A DNA stretch of 62,728 nt. Source: Nephromyces sp. MM_2019 (lineage: Eukaryota; Apicomplexa; Aconoidasida; Nephromycida). Of this stretch, positions 60,301 to 62,728 are shown piece after piece. The notes beneath the pieces were generated by a model. It saw only the letters and a list, made by a program, of their open reading frames with translations, did not search any database and was not told the origin of the DNA. Both the position numbers and the translations under genes were made by a program. The first letter of the stretch is position 1, and every line of letters begins with the position of its first letter. Where the stretch lies: assembly GCA_015657535.1 (NCBI GenBank), contig JADHZB010001072.1:5340-68067 (forward strand), written 5' to 3'.

Positions 60301-60958
60301 CCTCACAATCGTATGGAATAACATGCCAAGGTAAAATGAGTCACGCTGGTGCTTCAAATATACACCAGCGTATGGAGGTAACTAAGCTTCAATACAGTGA
60401 GATTGGTACCATTCCAAACAGTAATAATTTTCCAGGAAAAGCAAGTATACAACCTCAGACTACCACAAAAAAGTTAGAATCAGTACTACAAAATAATCAA
60501 AGACAGGAGATGCTTTCAAGTGAAGCAAATCTCATAGCGAAGTGAGAATAAACAGCGAAATAAACTCGCAGAAAGCTATACTGAAGCGAAAAAAAAACCA
60601 AATACTTAAGTTAAGCAAATAGAGAAATACAGCATTAGCCTCCAAAGGCGAGCATCATCTAAGTTATCAATCCAAGGGATTCTAGGGCAGCACACTAAGC
60701 CGAGGCGAGCATATAAAATATGTTCTATGGAGTTTATAGGTTCTAAGAAACATTAACTCAGGAATCATGCCCACTATATACGAATCACCTCGAACATCAC
60801 TGTGATGCCACTTCTGCACACCGGAAATCAGCTAGTTCGAGAGCTGTGGATATCAGCACGAAGACAATAAAAAAAACACACACGTCACTACATAAAAGCA
60901 CCGAAATATCCTCTGCCGATTGCTTCATATCCTGCAGTTATTCAGCCAGAAACTAGGG

Positions 60959-62292
60959 TTATTCCTGTGCTTCTGTAAGCGACAAAAACGCTTTTCGCTT
61001 CTTCATCTCTGCTAAGGTCCCATAAGAAACAATCTGCCCATTCTCAAGAAGCATTACCTGTAAAAAAAACCAGGAAAAATACATATGAAAGCCCTTCACT
61101 GTACCCGAAATATAAAGCATACAGAAGAAAGTACTATATACTTTCACTATCATCAAGAAAAGCATAAAACGGCAAAAAAAAAGCATCTAGTGTTTATTCC
61201 ATGAAGCACAGGAAACAGGGAAAATGAGAAGTTAAGATTTCAGAAGCATATTCATTCAAAAATCGCCTTCTAAACCCCACAAGCAGTACAAGCCAAGCTG
61301 CTCAAGCTGAAAAATGGACTGCAGCACAGTGAAGCTTTTATATGAAAAAGCTTAGAAAAATAAATTTTTTTTTTTCCAATAAAAATCAAAGGCTAGATTC
61401 TCTATAAACTAAGCAAGTGATGAATGGCAAGTTTAATGAGAGCATGTGCAAAGCATGCGCGTTAGAGGAATCTCTCAGTATTGAAGAGACTATGGCAAGT
61501 CTAAAGAACTTTAAGAAAGCTACAAAAAAAAAGAGTTTTAGAAAGAAAGGGGTAGCAAACGGTAATGAACTGTATGAAACTTATAAAAGCAGCACTGAGG
61601 CAGTTTTATCTATAACACATACATACACGCATGCACACACACACACACACCAAAATACTAGAGAATAGAGTTGAAGATAAAATATATGAAACTTACAAAA
61701 ACAGATCAAGGGAAATTTGATCTATAACTCGCACGCACAAACACACCAAAATACTATAGAAAACCTCGTGCCCAAAATCCAAAGTAAATCCAGGTATTCG
61801 CTGGTGTCGAAACTCATCACAGTCACGACAAAAAGCTTAGCTACCAAGCTGCTTACTGATAAGCAAGCAAAAACTGCTTGAGCATTCCCCCTATATACTA
61901 CATATTTTAGCATGTCGCTCATAGAGATTCATGGGAAGCTGCTTTCAAATAAAACTTCAAGCTGTTCCAAAGTAAACTAGGTGATGAGAGAGAAAGCATT
62001 AATATATATACCACACAAAGGGGACGTAACTGTATCACAATCACTAGTAATAAAAAGTCCTCTAGCTCAACAAAAGCAAGAGATTTTCCTAGAGTATTCG
62101 GAGAATTTCCACTGGCAAAAACACTGAAAATTTCATTCAGTTTGGACATTTTCATATACAAAAAATATTCACTATACAAATTCAGTGTATGTACAGAGGA
62201 GATTCATTCTTTCATACGCACTCACCACATCAGCAAACTTTAAGGTACTCAGTCGATGCGATATAATCAACACTGTCCTTCCAGCCATCACC
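60959..62292 (-). CDS. ABC transporter, C-terminal part of nucleotide-binding domain (5' end beyond the window)
   Basis: Two exons are visible, at 62292-62226 and 61057-60959, joined in phase 0 and ending in TAA. The first encodes VMAGRTVLIISHRLSTLKFA, holding the H-loop (switch) histidine in the invariant 'SHRLST' context. The second encodes VMLLENGQIVSYGTLAEMKK and a short C-terminal helix ending TEAQE. This is the canonical end of an ABC ATPase domain, hydrolysing ATP to drive transport. 'RTVLII.HRLST' and the short tail favour the ABCB-type (half-transporter or P-glycoprotein) branch; subfamily and substrate cannot be told from this part. Walker A, Q-loop, signature and Walker B must lie upstream, past the right edge. 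The intron (61058-62225) carries a CA-containing duplication. Confidence 0.9.
61573..61764. repeat. Imperfect tandem duplication with CA tract in ABC-transporter intron
   Basis: TGTATGAAACTTATAAAAGC through a CA run to ACCAAAATACTA (61573-61660) is repeated as ATATGAAACTTACAAAAACA through a shorter CA-like run to ACCAAAATACTA (61684-61755). The copies differ mainly in the CA tract length. An 83-codon plus-strand frame at 61417-61668 overlaps it and is Lys-rich, without motifs. Confidence 0.8.
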
Positions 62293-62728
62293 CTATATTG
62301 AAGAAGGGGTGAAAGTTAGGTAAATTCAACTTTTAAACCGACTAGAGTAAGCAGTAAATGTTTGAAATGCCTCCACGCTGAGCGCCACATACGCACACAC
62401 ACACACAGTTTACACTCAATAAAAAGGTGATCTCTCAGCTAAATTAGCAACAGCAGCCTCAATGCAAGGAGAGTATTTTAACTTGGAAGGGGTAATAATG
62501 CAGAAAGCCAAAATTCTACTGCGAAATTCGGGCAGTCTTATCTACAGAGCAATCAAGATTTTCAATCTTCTTCGAATATCATAAAGTAGAATCTCAGTTC
62601 AGTAAGCAATAGCCTTAAGAGAATCGCCAAAGAAACAGTAATTTCATCCAAAATCTATGACTTCCAGAGAATAAACTGCATAAATTGAGAGAAATCTAAG
62701 ATTTTCTCTCAGATATCTTCAGTTTACA
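62293..62728. other. Intron of the ABC transporter running off the window
   Basis: No Walker B or signature-motif exon is readable on the minus strand, so this is taken as intron. A (CA)n run lies at 62392-62407. Confidence 0.6.

Larger units (their letters stand above)
58212..60958. other. Interval with only weak coding candidates
   Basis: A minus frame at about 58891-58598 (LSRSLLNKIFNWRLSG and LRRAYVLAKF) could be an upstream exon of the gene at 55869-58211, but its phase does not match. Two plus-strand frames, about 59866-60012 (Lys/Glu-rich) and 60207-60545 (Gln/Asn/Ser-rich, 112 codons, TGA), sit in A-rich DNA where such compositions arise by chance. From about 58.9 kb rightward the plus strand is A-rich, matching the minus-strand ABC gene that follows. 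Confidence 0.4.

Noticed and set aside
60207..60545. 112-codon Gln/Asn-rich plus-strand frame as a gene
   Set aside because: It lies in A-rich DNA over a minus-strand transcription unit where K/N/Q-rich frames arise by chance, begins inside a direct repeat and has no motifs. Kept only as a remark in the interval description.
55869..61057. Variant genetic code with TAA/TAG read as glutamine, suggested by protein-like sequence on both sides of in-frame TAG/TAA near 56.9, 57.15, 15.39 and 60.96 kb
   Set aside because: Three of the TAG triplets coincide with the AG of good splice acceptors, and the roughly 95 glutamines in the reconstructed CFAP44 are all CAA or CAG, as are those in the oxidoreductase and the orphans. 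The standard code explains everything that can be resolved.
1..62728. Transposable elements, viral insertions, CRISPR arrays, rRNA or tRNA genes
   Set aside because: I looked for reverse transcriptase, integrase or transposase motifs, long terminal or inverted repeats with target duplications, regular repeat-spacer arrays and tRNA-like cloverleaf sequences, and saw none I could support.

Overview
This is nuclear DNA of a eukaryote, not a bacterial or viral window. Every gene I can resolve is broken into short exons by GT-AG introns (roughly 80 to 1,600 bases). The sequence is AT-rich with many short tandem repeats, there are no ribosome-binding sites or operons, and the standard genetic code fits all the gene models. 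One gene is an axonemal protein (CFAP44), so the organism builds motile cilia or flagella. I cannot name the lineage; a flagellated alga or other protist, or an early-branching organism, would fit.

Layout. 1-6181: no gene recognised; TG/CA minisatellites and small direct repeats. 6182 to about 27066 (+): a 29-exon CFAP44/WDR52-like gene, about 1,986 codons reconstructed with consistent intron phases throughout, beta-propeller half first and coiled-coil half second; its last exon is not found. 29563-32853 (-): a five-exon, 251-residue RING-finger protein that looks like an RNF4-type SUMO-targeted ubiquitin ligase. 32854-36702: a repeat-rich spacer between two divergent genes. 36703-41682 (+): an eight-exon, 349-residue zeta-crystallin/PIG3-type quinone oxidoreductase. 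43260-45899 (-): a five-exon, 369-residue protein I do not recognise. 50.4-52.0 kb (-): fragments of a possible beta-sandwich protein gene, poorly resolved. 53397-55022 (+): a two-exon, 382-residue orphan ending in a CxxC...CxxC zinc ribbon. 55869-58211 (-): a multi-exon cysteine-containing gene, only partly resolved. 60959 to beyond 62292 (-): the 3' end of an ABC transporter whose H-loop and D-loop-distal end are visible.

The genes look like unrelated neighbours with no shared pathway: ciliary motility, ubiquitin/SUMO signalling, redox metabolism, membrane transport and several orphans. The most useful results are the splice-level reconstruction of CFAP44, PIG3, the RING gene and the 369-residue orphan, because almost all of these are missed by simple ORF calling. 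The most unusual points are the long first RING loop combined with several SUMO-interaction-like motifs, the lineage-specific insertions in CFAP44, the zinc-ribbon orphan, and a change in strand composition that seems to follow transcription direction.
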